Part shown: positions 55,921 to 64,000 of the stretch, one piece after another | Numbering within the stretch: the stretch's first letter is position 1 | Layout: each line of letters starts with the position of its first letter | DNA from: Haloarcula sp. CBA1129 | GTDB taxonomy: Archaea > Halobacteriota > Halobacteria > Halobacteriales > Haloarculaceae | Assembly: GCF_008729015.1 (NCBI RefSeq) | Contig: NZ_RKSM01000001.1 | Coordinates: 1-64,000, forward strand | Length of the DNA: 64,000 nucleotides | Reading direction: 5' to 3' | Translations under genes and position numbers: made by a program | Notes under the pieces: generated by a model | Database searches by the model: none | What the model was told of the DNA's origin: nothing | Seen by the model: the letters and a program-made list of their open reading frames with translations, nothing else

Positions 55921-56317
55921 AGCCCAGTTGCCGCTGTCGCTCGTGGAGGTCGCCCTCGGGACAGTGCTGATTCTCGGCGTCGCGCTCGGGTTTGCTCTGG
56001 GGACGCCAGCGCCGGACAGGCAGGGACCACAGCTTGATGCGTACGCTTCGGATACGGCGGCGCTCCTCGCTAACGACCCGCCGCGACACGACGGTGCGAC
56101 GCGACTTCAGGAAGTCGTCGCGAGTCCGGCAGCCTTCGACCGCGAACAGGACGCGCTTTCGAGCCGGGTCGCTCGCATCCTCCCCGACAACATCCTGTTC
56201 CGGGTCGAAACACCACACGGGGTAGTCGGAACACCGACCCCACAGGGCGTCAGCACCGGAACCGCAACTGTCCCAACGGGACACGGCAGTGTCAGAATTA
56301 TCGTGTGGTACGCATGA
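55913..56317 (+). CDS. Pseudopilin-like protein 4 of the secretion operon
   Basis: 134 residues. The start RRAQLPLSLVEVALGTVLIL closely resembles the type II secretion pseudopilin pattern (xTLIEVLxALxIL), with the key Glu (E12) of the mature helix. This is the clearest pseudopilin of the five and would be processed after the short basic leader. Its start overlaps the previous gene by 8 bases. The short soluble domain has no known family. Confidence 0.75.
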   Translation: MRRAQLPLSLVEVALGTVLILGVALGFALGTPAPDRQGPQLDAYASDTAALLANDPPRHDGATRLQEVVASPAAFDREQDALSSRVARILPDNILFRVETPHGVVGTPTPQGVSTGTATVPTGHGSVRIIVWYA

Positions 56318-56847
56318 CTCGGCGCGGACAGCTAGTCCTCGTTGCGGCTACGGTCGTGGCTGTCGCTCTCGTCCCGATTCTCTTCGCGTCCCTCCAACTG
56401 GGTTACCACGACGACGTTCGGGCGACAGCAGACTACGATGAGGACCCCTCAGCTGACGCGCTTCGGGTCCTTGAGCGAGCCGTCGCGACGGAGAGCGCGT
56501 CCATCCCGAATCAGTACGTCTGGGCTGCGAACGATTCGGCAGTGACAGCCGTTCGAACGAGGTTGCGGCCTCGGCTCGACCGCCTCCAAACGTCCCGAAT
56601 CGATGACGGTGTCTATTACAATATAACCTACAACGGTACTGCGGCACGGCAGTGGAAAGACGCAAACTGCCCGGGTGGGCCGGACCGCCAGTTCGGGGAC
56701 TGCGTCGCCGACCGTGGCGTCGTCACTCAGGACCGCGTGGGCCGCACGCACGTGCTCGCTATCGGTTTCGATGTAATGACGACGACCGAACGCGGCGAAA
56801 CCACTGTCACTGTGGTTCTGGAAGCCAGCGGTCGGTCCTCGCGGTGA
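56314..56847 (+). CDS. Pilin-like protein 5 of the secretion operon
   Basis: 177 residues. A basic leader (TRRGQ) precedes the hydrophobic helix LVLVAATVVAVALVPILFASL. The soluble domain has Asn-x-Thr sequons (YNITYNGT) and a cysteine pair C126/C134-type (NCPGGPDRQFGDC) that may form a disulfide, as expected outside the cell. Start ATG at 56314 in an ATGA overlap. It is the last gene of the operon. Confidence 0.72.
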   Translation: MTRRGQLVLVAATVVAVALVPILFASLQLGYHDDVRATADYDEDPSADALRVLERAVATESASIPNQYVWAANDSAVTAVRTRLRPRLDRLQTSRIDDGVYYNITYNGTAARQWKDANCPGGPDRQFGDCVADRGVVTQDRVGRTHVLAIGFDVMTTTERGETTVTVVLEASGRSSR

Positions 56848-56905
56848 GCGGCCGGAGCAAAACTACACCTTTCACCGCAAATCAGGAGACAGTCCGTGCT
56901 GTGTG

Positions 56906-57418
56906 TTACTCTGTCTCACCCGGCGTTTCAGTTCGAACTTGCGACAGGATCTGCTCGAACGTCGCTTGCGAGAGGATACCGGAGACACTTTCGACTGACA
57001 GCGTATCGATGAGGCCGGCTGGTGGGCCAGTGACTAACAGCGCACTCGCTTCGGGAACAGAGTCGTCGACAGTGAGACCGAAGTCTGCTGTCGCGCGCTC
57101 CTTGAAAGAATTGATCGCGTCTTCGGCAATGTTCTCCTGTGCAGTGCGGTATTCGGCCTGTGCCTCGCTCTGTGTGAGATTCCCCGCTTGGAGTTCGGAT
57201 TGGATCTCCTGTTGTCGTTCCTGCAACTGCGTCTGGTCCGGTTCGACTACGACAGTCACGGTCGCGGAATCCGCGTCCGCACTGTGGCTCTGCGGTCCCG
57301 TTCCCGTTTCTGTCCCGTCGCTATCGCCACCCTGCAGGGCGTTACAGCCGGCAAGCGACACTGTCGCGCTCGTTCCGGCGAGTTCCATGAAGCGGCGGCG
57401 GGTAGATTTGAATTCCAT
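56906..57418 (-). CDS. Tat lipoprotein, function unknown
   Basis: 170 residues. A twin-arginine signal (STRRRFMELAG) ends in the lipobox LAGC, so the mature protein begins at Cys25 and is membrane-anchored. A Gly/Asp/Ser-rich linker precedes a helical domain (PDQTQLQERQQEIQSELQ), likely a coiled coil, and a C-terminal domain. No known family. It lies convergent with the pilus operon and could be an envelope component of it, which is only a positional guess. Confidence 0.75.
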   Translation of the reverse strand: MEFKSTRRRFMELAGTSATVSLAGCNALQGGDSDGTETGTGPQSHSADADSATVTVVVEPDQTQLQERQQEIQSELQAGNLTQSEAQAEYRTAQENIAEDAINSFKERATADFGLTVDDSVPEASALLVTGPPAGLIDTLSVESVSGILSQATFEQILSQVRTETPGETE

Positions 57419-57557
57419 TACCGACTAGCGCGGGTCCCGAGGGGTAATCTTTCTGATAGCCGGATACGGTGGCTACGTGATCTCCGTCTCGAACTAGCTG
57501 GCTTCGAGAGGCGAAAGACAGTGGTGTCCGTGGGCCAATAAGGAATCAATAGCGCGT

Positions 57558-59162
57558 ATGGCGGGATTCGAGTCGGCCGAGATGCTGGACACGCCACAGC
57601 AAGACACGATTCCGACGCTTGAGGGCGATGAATCCGGCACAGTCGTCTGGCATCGCGAACACCTGCGGATTCGCGATCAGGCCGCGGTAGCGAGAGCCGC
57701 AGCGGCCGAGCACGTCCTTCCGCTGTTCGTGTTCGACCCGGCGTTCTATGGCACGGACGGGCTGGCCTGTGACAGCCGCGTCCGGTTCCTGCATGACTGT
57801 CTGACCGACCTCTCGGACCAGTACCACACCGCGACCGGTCGTGGGCTCACCTACGCCCACGGGGACCCCGTGGACGTGCTGGGGCGGTTCCGCGAGGCCG
57901 GCTGGGACATCGTAACGATGGCCGTTCCCACAGGGCGCTACGGCCGGCAGCGGGACCGTCGCGTCCGGGAACAGTGTGACGTGACATTCATCGACGGCGA
58001 CGGGCTGGTTCGCGACAGAGCGGAGACTCGCGACGGGTGGCAGGATGACGTTTCGGCGTGGTTCTCGGCCGACCCATTCGATTGGGACCCAAGCACAGTC
58101 ACCTCGCGGCGCTTCGACACCGGCGTCGACATCGGCGTGGTTGAGGACCGCTACGATATCACGCCGTCGAAAACCGACGTGCCCCGCGGGGGGACCGGTC
58201 CTGCGCGCGAGCGGCTGTCGGCGTTCGCCGAGCGGATCGATGATTACCTGGGGAACATCTCAGCGCCGACGGATGCCCGAGATGGGACCAGCGGGCTCTC
58301 GCCGTATCTCGCCTTCGGTTGTCTCTCCGTGCGGCAGGTCATCCAGTATATCAACGAGTACGCACCCGACGGTCGCGGGAAAGAGATGTTCATCTCGCGG
58401 CTGTTCTGGAACAAACACTACGAACAGAAACTCGAAGACTGGGCTGGCTGGCTTGAGACGGCTGTGAATCCGGTTTTCGAGGGGTTCAACGCGGAACAGT
58501 ACGACCCTGACTTGGTGGCCGCTTGGAAGCACGGCCGGACCGGGTTTCCGATGGTCGACGCCTCGATGCGCTGTCTCAAAGCGACGGGCTGGCTCAACTT
58601 CCGGATGCGGGCGATGTGTGCCTCGGTGTATTTCCACCTCCTCCAGCAGCCTTGGCGAATCGGCGCGGATTGGTTTTACCACCACCTCATCGACGCTTCG
58701 GCAGCGATCAACTACACTCAGTGGCAGTCCCAGTGCGGCCTGATCGGCAAGCCGACGCTCCGGCTGTACAATCCCCGAAAGCAGGCCCGCGATCAGGACC
58801 CGGACGGCGAGTTTATCCGTCGATGGGTACCCGAACTTGAGGCGCTCCCCGACGAGTACCTTGCCCGGCCCGAGCAGACACCGCTACACGTTCAGGCGTC
58901 CTGTGGTGTCGATATCGGCAAAGACTACCCGCACCCGGTCGTCGACTACGACGGAGCCCGACAGGCGTTTCGCAGGCGTTACGAGGCAGTACGTGCCGAT
59001 GCGGCCGCTGCCCTGAGCGACCCGGTTATTGCGCGCCGCGCCTCCTTCTCCGGCGGCCGCGAAGCCGCCGCACGTATCGCTGCGGAACACGGGACGGATG
59101 CGTCGAACGGCGCGGACGACGGCGGGACCCAGACCAGTCTCGGCTCGTTCAGTGACGAATAG
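57558..59162 (+). CDS. Photolyase/cryptochrome-family protein
   Basis: 534 residues with the N-terminal photolyase alpha/beta domain (VVWHREHLRIRDQ) and the C-terminal FAD-binding domain. GRTGFPMVDASMRCLKATGW and RLYNPRKQARDQDPDGEFIRRWVPEL are the family core. The FAD-contact segment reads INYTQWQSQCG, where CPD photolyases have NNGGWQWSASTGTD, so it belongs to an atypical clade and photorepair is not certain. A C-terminal low-complexity tail follows. It uses light-excited FAD to split pyrimidine dimers or to signal. The start at 57558 is preferred; 57582 is an alternative. Confidence 0.82.
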   Translation: MAGFESAEMLDTPQQDTIPTLEGDESGTVVWHREHLRIRDQAAVARAAAAEHVLPLFVFDPAFYGTDGLACDSRVRFLHDCLTDLSDQYHTATGRGLTYAHGDPVDVLGRFREAGWDIVTMAVPTGRYGRQRDRRVREQCDVTFIDGDGLVRDRAETRDGWQDDVSAWFSADPFDWDPSTVTSRRFDTGVDIGVVEDRYDITPSKTDVPRGGTGPARERLSAFAERIDDYLGNISAPTDARDGTSGLSPYLAFGCLSVRQVIQYINEYAPDGRGKEMFISRLFWNKHYEQKLEDWAGWLETAVNPVFEGFNAEQYDPDLVAAWKHGRTGFPMVDASMRCLKATGWLNFRMRAMCASVYFHLLQQPWRIGADWFYHHLIDASAAINYTQWQSQCGLIGKPTLRLYNPRKQARDQDPDGEFIRRWVPELEALPDEYLARPEQTPLHVQASCGVDIGKDYPHPVVDYDGARQAFRRRYEAVRADAAAALSDPVIARRASFSGGREAAARIAAEHGTDASNGADDGGTQTSLGSFSDE

Positions 59163-59232
59163 TTCGTCAGGGCTCGACCAATGTTGCCAAACGCCAAAGA
59201 GGCTAAGACGGTCGCCCACTCAAATATGTCCA

Positions 59233-60048
59233 ATGACGGAGGGTCCGGACGACACCGTTTTCGAGGACTGCCGGTTCCTTACCGGGTCACCACAGCGGTT
59301 CGCGGTGCTGGCCCAACTTCGAGCGAATCCGGCACGGCCCACCGATCTGTGCGATGCGGTGGACGCGACTCGGACCACAATCCAGCGGATACTCGCGGGC
59401 TTCTCCGAGCGACAGTGGGTCGTCAAACGGGACGGTGAGTACCGGCTTACGGTGACTGGACAGCGGGTGTTCGACCAGTACACGGCACTGATAAGCGAGG
59501 TCGAACGGGCTCGGGCGGTCGGGCCACTGGCCGCCCACCTCGGTACTATCGCGGCGGACATCCCGGCGGCTCTGTTAGACCCTGATTGTCTCACGACGAC
59601 CTCCGAACAGAACCCACTAGCCGCGATTGATCGGTTCACGGACTGGCTGCACGAGGTCGACGGCGACGTTCGAGCCATCTCGCCCATCGTAACGTCAGTG
59701 TTCAACGACGCCGCGGTGGAACTGCTCGAAACGGGGACACATATCGAGTTCATCATCGACCACAGTGTCCTCGAACGGTCCGCGTCAGACTTCTCAGACG
59801 CACTGGAGCGAGGCGTCGAACACGAGAACATCGATACCTACGTCCACGATACGCCGCTCGATATCGGCCTCGCACTGGACCGCTCGCGGGTCTGTCTGGC
59901 GGCCTACGACGACCGGAACAACGTCCGGGCGATAGCCGAATCCGACGCCACGGGTGTGTATAGCTGGGCTGAGACAGTGTTCGACCGATACAGAGCGCGG
60001 TCACAGCCGCTTGAATCGGTCCTGTCGATGCAGGACCACAAGCAGTAA
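59233..60048 (+). CDS. HTH regulator with FilR1-type domain
   Basis: 271 residues. The N-terminal winged HTH (PTDLCDAVDATRTTIQRILAG) is followed by a C-terminal domain like methanogen FilR1 (FNDAAVELLETGTHIEFIID, VHDTPLDIGLALDRSRVCLA). These are common haloarchaeal one-component regulators with unknown ligands. I start at the ATG at 59233 (MTEGPDD); the upstream extension to 59029 lies in another gene's frame region and is rejected. The gene follows the photolyase-family gene by 70 bases in the same direction, so it may regulate or be co-expressed with it. Confidence 0.82.
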   Translation: MTEGPDDTVFEDCRFLTGSPQRFAVLAQLRANPARPTDLCDAVDATRTTIQRILAGFSERQWVVKRDGEYRLTVTGQRVFDQYTALISEVERARAVGPLAAHLGTIAADIPAALLDPDCLTTTSEQNPLAAIDRFTDWLHEVDGDVRAISPIVTSVFNDAAVELLETGTHIEFIIDHSVLERSASDFSDALERGVEHENIDTYVHDTPLDIGLALDRSRVCLAAYDDRNNVRAIAESDATGVYSWAETVFDRYRARSQPLESVLSMQDHKQ

Positions 60049-60360
60049 TCCAGTCGCTTACTGACAGAGTCCGGCATGGAAGGGCCGAAGGGAGCGCTGG
60101 TCGGCGCGCCAGCACTCACTGGAGGGCGGGATGGCGTATCCCCGAACCATGGTATAGCCGGTGAGTGCCTATACTTATTCGCTGTAACTGTTTCGAGGGA
60201 TAATACATGTTACAGGGGCTGTAACACTTAACGACGGTCATGGCGTTCGACTCCGACGTTCGAGCCCATCCGGCGACAACAACAGACAGTGTTTCTGTAC
60301 TTTCACCCAGATTGAAATAATTGCCGACAGTATAAGTATGTGGCAATCGTTGACAGAAGT
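60049..60360. promoter_or_regulatory. Regulatory region upstream of the small wHTH gene
   Basis: 312 bases without a gene. It contains three copies of CTGTAAC, one inverted: 60182-60188 (+), 60209-60215 (GTTACAG) and 60219-60225 (+). A TATAAGTATG box (60331-60340) lies 27 bases before the ATG at 60361. The repeats are likely regulator-binding half-sites, perhaps for the small winged-HTH protein encoded just downstream. Confidence 0.5.
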
Positions 60361-60594
60361 ATGTCTCCGCCCGGACGGGAGATCCAGTACACTGAATCGG
60401 ACGTTATCGAGGTGTTCAAACACCGAAGCGATTATGCGGAGCCACTCACAGCGTCGGAGGTAGCGGATAGACTTGGTTGTTCGCGCCGGACCGCGCTGAA
60501 CAAACTCCACGACCTCGAATCGGAGACGGATATCACGAGCAAGAAAGTCGGGGGTCGGTCGCGGGTGTGGTGGATTCCGGTCCGAGCAGACTGA
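60361..60594 (+). CDS. Small winged-HTH DNA-binding protein
   Basis: 77 residues, essentially one winged-helix domain: EVFKHRSDYAEPLTASEVADRLGCSRRTALNKLHDLE, then a basic wing (SKKVGGRSRVWWIP). It likely binds DNA as a dimer. The start at 60361 is fixed by a TATAAG box 27 bases upstream; a codon at 60340 is too early. Similar short haloarchaeal wHTH proteins act as stand-alone regulators. Confidence 0.8.
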   Translation: MSPPGREIQYTESDVIEVFKHRSDYAEPLTASEVADRLGCSRRTALNKLHDLESETDITSKKVGGRSRVWWIPVRAD

Positions 60595-60789
60595 TATAGA
60601 GTGGTGCAGAGTACGTTCGGCGAGGATTGCTCACGGGATCGACACGTCCCGGTACATCGCTACGACTATCGGAAGGAGCCGTCAGGCGGTTCACACTCGG
60701 CGTGGAATTGGGCCCGTGTCGCGACACACACTGAGGAGTTGTAGAACAGAGGCTGACGGGATGGTCGGTTGTATCGCCATGCGACGCCT

Positions 60790-61341
60790 TCAGAACTCCC
60801 ACTGCTGAGCGCGTTCGCGGGCCTCTGAACGCGCCTGCTGTTTGATGGCCTCTATTTTCTCCGTATCGTCGAGGAACGCCTCGACGGCGCTCTGTTCGGC
60901 AGTTCCATCCTCAGCTGCTACGTCGTCGTTCGCTGTCGACAGTCGCTCGTCAGGGGCCGCTCGTCGCGTGCTGTCGGCCAGCGCCGGGTCGCCACCAAGC
61001 CGTTCAGCGGGCATCCCGGGCGGGACCCGAAGGTCGGCCGCTTCGTGTACCGATTCCAAGTCGGTAGCGTCGAGCGCATACAGCGAGACGTGGTACGGCC
61101 CGGGAATGGCGAGGTCTGCAAGCGCTGGCGGGCCACCGCGGTCCGTCCCGGTGTGGTAGGCCAGCACGGGGACACCGTCGGTAAACGTGATAATGCCCCG
61201 TCCCTCGCCGTCGAGCAGGAGCGTCTTCTGGGATTCGAAAACGGCATAACCGGTCAGCTCGCGGTCGAGCACGTCGGCGAGCGTGTCCCGCGGGTCCGTG
61301 ACGACGCGGGACTTGTCGAGTCGGCCGCGGGGCACCTTCAT
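60790..61341 (-). CDS. PATAN/DUF4388-like partner of a MinD-family ATPase
   Basis: 183 residues. The N-terminal half (LADVLDRELTGYAVF, GRGIITFTDGVPVLAYHTG) has the strand-loop pattern of PATAN/DUF4388 domains, seen in bacterial signalling proteins with ParA/MglA-type partners; this match is by eye. The C-terminal part (AVEAFLDDTEKIEAIKQQ, then RSEARERAQQW) is a probable coiled coil. ATG at 61341 overlaps the stop of the MinD-like gene by 4 bases, so the two are translationally coupled. The function is unknown. Confidence 0.6.
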   Translation of the reverse strand: MKVPRGRLDKSRVVTDPRDTLADVLDRELTGYAVFESQKTLLLDGEGRGIITFTDGVPVLAYHTGTDRGGPPALADLAIPGPYHVSLYALDATDLESVHEAADLRVPPGMPAERLGGDPALADSTRRAAPDERLSTANDDVAAEDGTAEQSAVEAFLDDTEKIEAIKQQARSEARERAQQWEF

Positions 61342-62105
61342 AGTGACTCGGGGATGACGGCGCTTCGGAACCGGTCGGCGGCGTCGGCGGCTGTCCCGTT
61401 CTGGACTGTGAGCGCCTCGGCGGCCTCGCGGTAGGCCGTCGCCGCCTCGCATTCGGGGGCATGGGCAAGCAGCGGCCGGCCGGCACGGCGTGCTTCGCGG
61501 GCCCGCTCGCTCTCGGGGACCGACGCCAGCGTGGGTCCGTCGAAGTATCGCTCGGTCTTGTCCGAGACCTGTTCGATGGACTCGGACTCGCGGACCTTGT
61601 TGAACAGGAGACCGGCCACGTCCGTGTCGTAGGTCGTCGCGTACTCCTGAACCTTCAGCCCGTCCGAGATGGCGGGAATCGTCGGTTGGAGGACGACGAC
61701 GATGCGGTCGGCCAGCACGATAGGAAGGACGGCGGTCCGGCTGTCGAGTGCCGGCGGCGAGTCGAGGAGGATGATCTCCGTCTCCTGTGCAAGCGTCGCA
61801 ACCACGTCCCGGAGCCGGCCCGGGTCGGCGTCCTTGAATCCATCAAGGCTCGTCCCGCAGGGAACGACCGTCAGCCCGAACCGGTCGTACATGGCTGCCT
61901 CGACGGGCGCGTCGTCGGCCAGCACGTCGTGCAGCGTCGTCTCGGCGTCGGAGAGACCGGCGTGAAAGAGGAGGTTCGCCATCCCCGTGTCGGCGTCGAC
62001 CACCGTCACATCGTAGCGGTCGGCGAGCGCCATCCCGAGGGCAACGGTGCTCGTCGTCTTGCCAGTTCCGCCCTTCCCACTGGCGACCGCGAACACTTCG
62101 ACCAT
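61338..62105 (-). CDS. MinD/ParA-family ATPase
   Basis: 255-residue deviant Walker-type ATPase. KGGTGKTT (11-18) is the Walker A', VVDADTGMANLLFH the switch I region and ILLDSPPALD the Walker B. It binds ATP, dimerises and positions cargo or partners on membrane or DNA. The start at 62105 (MVEVFAV) has a TATATA box (about 62128-62135, minus) 27 bases upstream, so 62165 is rejected. The partner gene overlaps its 3' end. Archaeal MinD paralogues control placement of motility and surface machines, but no such partner lies next to this one. Confidence 0.85.
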   Translation of the reverse strand: MVEVFAVASGKGGTGKTTSTVALGMALADRYDVTVVDADTGMANLLFHAGLSDAETTLHDVLADDAPVEAAMYDRFGLTVVPCGTSLDGFKDADPGRLRDVVATLAQETEIILLDSPPALDSRTAVLPIVLADRIVVVLQPTIPAISDGLKVQEYATTYDTDVAGLLFNKVRESESIEQVSDKTERYFDGPTLASVPESERAREARRAGRPLLAHAPECEAATAYREAAEALTVQNGTAADAADRFRSAVIPESL

Positions 62106-62165
62106 TGGGGAATATTGCGAGCTAGCTGTATATAAATTTCCGGAATTTAAGAGAGTATCAAACAC

Positions 62166-63644
62166 TCACTGGTCGGGCAGTCCGAGCGGTCTCAGGTCGA
62201 TGTGCTCGGCGATGAGGCCGGCCGCTCGTTCGTACGGGTCCCCGTCGTCTCGCTCGCGCGTCGCTGGCGGCTCGATACCGGCAGCCTCGAACACATTTCG
62301 CACAAAGGTATCTCTCGCGGTGTCGTTGACGAAGAGGTCGTGCAGGTAGGTTCCGAGAACGCTGTCGGTCGCTGCCCCGTCGCTGTCGAACGGCCGGGCT
62401 ACCTCGTCGGTCAGCGTCGAGTCGCCCATGTGAATCTCGTAGCCCTCAACAGTCCCACTCGCTCCGGAGAGCGGTCCGACCCCATCGAGGTCCCGCTGGA
62501 CGTGCTCGACCGTCTTCGATTCGCTGAACTCCGTCGTCACGGGGAGCAGTCCCAGACCGTCCACTCGGTCCCCGTCGCCGGTCCCCTCGATGTCGGCGTT
62601 TGTGATCTCCTCGCCGAGCATCTGGTAGCCGCCACAGAGACCGACGACGGGACCGCCGAACGCCCGTAGCCGGTCCCCGAACCCAGCGTCGGTAAGCGCC
62701 AGCAGGTCGTCGACGGTGTTCTTGCTCCCCGGCAAGACCACCGCGTCGGCATCGTCGAGTCCGCCGTCGGGCGGAACGTACGCGACTCGGACGCCGGGCT
62801 CGCGGGCGAGTGGCTGGAGGTCTGTGAAGTTCGAGATGCGCGGGAGTCGCGGGACGGCGACAGTGACGCTCTCGTCGGCGGGCACGCCGTCGTCAGCGCC
62901 GACCACGGAGCGCTCGCCGACCGGCGGCAGCGCGACGCTATCTTCTTCGGGGAGTCCGGGGTCGTCGTAGGGAATCACGCCGAGGACGGGCACGTCGGTT
63001 CGGTCCTCGAACTCCTCGATTCCGGGCTCCAGCAGCGAGCGGTCGCCGCGGAACTTCGTGATGACTGCGCCGGCCACTTGATCCCGGATGTCGTCGGGAA
63101 CGAGTTCGAGCGTGCCGACGAGCGAGGCGAACACGCCGCCGCGTTCGATGTCGGCGACGAGCAGGATGTCGGCGTCGGCGAACCGGGCCGTCTCGACGTT
63201 CGCAAGGTCGCGGTCGTGGAGGTTGATTTCGGCGATAGAGCCAGCGCCCTCGGCGACGATGACGTCGTGGGACTGCGCGAGTCGGCCGTGGGCCGCGCGT
63301 GCGGCCTCCAGCGCGTCCGCCCAGTGCTCGTCGTAGTAGCCACGGGCCTCGAAGTGGCCGACCGCTTCGCCGTGCAGAATAAGCTGTGATTCGCCGTCAC
63401 CTCGCGGTTTCAGCAGGACGGGATTGTGGTCGGTCGCGGGCACGACGCCGGCCGCGCGAGCCTGAACGTACTGGGACACGCCGACCTCGCCGCCCGGCGT
63501 CGCCCGAGCGTTGTTGCTCATGTTCTGGGCTTTGAACGGCGCGACCGAGACACCGCAGTCGGCCAGATAGCGACAGAGTCCGGCCGCGACGGTGGACTTG
63601 CCGACGTGGCTGGCCGTCCCGGCGACCAGCAGCGTGTGGGCCAT
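62166..63644 (-). CDS. cbiP: Adenosyl-cobyric acid synthase (CbiP/CobQ)
   Basis: 492-residue glutamine-dependent amidotransferase that amidates four side chains of adenosyl-cobyrinic acid in cobalamin synthesis. The N-terminal P-loop is [10 protein letters not shown], followed by [18 protein letters not shown] and [16 protein letters not shown]. The C-terminal glutaminase domain holds the nucleophilic Cys in [12 protein letters not shown] and the catalytic His in GTYLHDLF. Length is standard. No other cobalamin gene lies in the window. The MinD-like gene follows on the same strand after 60 bases but has its own promoter. Confidence 0.93.
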   Translation of the reverse strand: MAHTLLVAGTASHVGKSTVAAGLCRYLADCGVSVAPFKAQNMSNNARATPGGEVGVSQYVQARAAGVVPATDHNPVLLKPRGDGESQLILHGEAVGHFEARGYYDEHWADALEAARAAHGRLAQSHDVIVAEGAGSIAEINLHDRDLANVETARFADADILLVADIERGGVFASLVGTLELVPDDIRDQVAGAVITKFRGDRSLLEPGIEEFEDRTDVPVLGVIPYDDPGLPEEDSVALPPVGERSVVGADDGVPADESVTVAVPRLPRISNFTDLQPLAREPGVRVAYVPPDGGLDDADAVVLPGSKNTVDDLLALTDAGFGDRLRAFGGPVVGLCGGYQMLGEEITNADIEGTGDGDRVDGLGLLPVTTEFSESKTVEHVQRDLDGVGPLSGASGTVEGYEIHMGDSTLTDEVARPFDSDGAATDSVLGTYLHDLFVNDTARDTFVRNVFEAAGIEPPATRERDDGDPYERAAGLIAEHIDLRPLGLPDQ

Positions 63645-63760
63645 CAGGCTGTGTTGGGAGACGAACGCACTGGTGTCTTTCGCTCAGATGACTAAACTGA
63701 TATCCATTTAACACCACCTCATTAATCGAATCCGGGTTAGCAGTTCACGCGATATTCAAT

Positions 63761-63775
63761 GTTAAACAGTTTAAC
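63761..63775. promoter_or_regulatory. Palindrome upstream of the SatD-like gene
   Basis: GTTAAAC-A-GTTTAAC, a perfect 7-base inverted repeat with a one-base spacer, immediately upstream of the TATA-like AAAATAAGT (63777-63785) of the next gene. It would fit a homodimeric regulator that overlaps the BRE. Confidence 0.45.
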
Positions 63776-63812
63776 CAAAATAAGTAAACCCTATCAGGTT
63801 GAGTCAGCGAGT

Positions 63813-64000
63813 ATGGCGGAACGGTGGTGCGTCATCATCGGTGATGTCATCGGGTCACGGTCAGTCACAGATAGAGAGGCGTTGCGGGCGTCGCTCAATC
63901 AGGGCGTGTCACGAGCGACCGACGCACTCGCCGACCAGACGGTTGCGCCGTTCTCGGTGTTGAAGGGGGTTGACGAAGTCGGAGGGGTCATCAGAAACCC
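63813..64000 (+). CDS. SatD-family protein (N-terminal part, cut by window end)
   Basis: 62 residues visible before the window ends. ERWCVIIGDVIGSRSVTDRE matches the conserved N-terminus of SatD-family proteins (IIGDVIGSR), a group of uncharacterised proteins often beside regulators. The ATG at 63813 lies 28-30 bases after AAAATAAGT, giving a leaderless transcript, with the GTTAAAC palindrome just upstream. The function is unknown and the rest of the gene lies outside. Confidence 0.7.
   Translation, partial: MAERWCVIIGDVIGSRSVTDREALRASLNQGVSRATDALADQTVAPFSVLKGVDEVGGVIRN

Overview
This window is chromosomal DNA of a halophilic archaeon, most likely Haloarcula or a close relative. The proteins are very acidic and the codons GC-rich. 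Most genes carry a TATA-like box centred about 27 bases before the start codon, as in leaderless transcripts. Several families are haloarchaeal: isoform-H malate synthase, CdrS/CdrL/FtsZ2, Bat-type HTH and FilR1-type regulators. Spacers are AT-rich and I see no insertion sequence, rRNA or CRISPR array.

Layout. (1) 1-3.4 kb: tRNA thiolase NcsA, then the cell-division locus cdrS-ftsZ2 with cdrL upstream; then tRNA-Tyr, a class V aminotransferase, a zinc-ribbon microprotein and an aldo/keto reductase. (2) 7.3-8.5 kb: a gene-poor, partly AT-rich stretch. (3) 8.5-26.7 kb: a CoA-thioester catabolic region with three acyl-CoA dehydrogenases, a MaoC hydratase, SDR, HAD hydrolase, fused 3-hydroxyacyl-CoA dehydrogenase/enoyl-CoA hydratase, APH-type kinase, enoyl-CoA isomerase-like protein, acyl-CoA synthetase, Zn-alcohol and aldehyde dehydrogenases, IclR regulator, serine hydrolase and LarA-like protein. 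(4) 27-33.3 kb: FAD/Fe-S oxidoreductase of the D-lactate/glycolate type, glyoxalase-fold protein, malate synthase and a second IclR regulator. (5) 33.7-45 kb: alpha-glucan genes (GH13, a 1511-residue double GH15, nucleotidyltransferase, GT4 glycosyltransferase, MalQ). (6) 45-49.7 kb: eIF2B-like protein, GlpA-like oxidoreductase, SDR, HTH regulator and a Tat-exported protein. (7) 49.9-56.8 kb: a seven-gene overlapping operon with a secretion ATPase, a membrane platform and five pilin-like proteins. (8) 56.9-64 kb: lipoprotein, photolyase-family protein, two regulators, a MinD-like ATPase with a small partner, cobyric acid synthase and the start of a SatD-like gene.

How the genes may work together. 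The most striking arrangement is in region 3. Within 9 kb lie separate genes matching the three modules of animal ACAD10 (HAD hydrolase, APH-type kinase, ACAD10/11-clade dehydrogenase), plus an acyl-CoA synthetase, an SDR and a 3-hydroxyacyl-CoA dehydrogenase. This is the set expected for 4-hydroxy-acid (levulinate-like) breakdown through a phosphorylated 4-hydroxyacyl-CoA. Products would enter beta-oxidation and then the malate synthase reaction. Region 5 looks like intracellular alpha-glucan turnover, because none of its enzymes has an export signal. Region 7 is an undescribed-looking type IV pilus/type II secretion-like machine.
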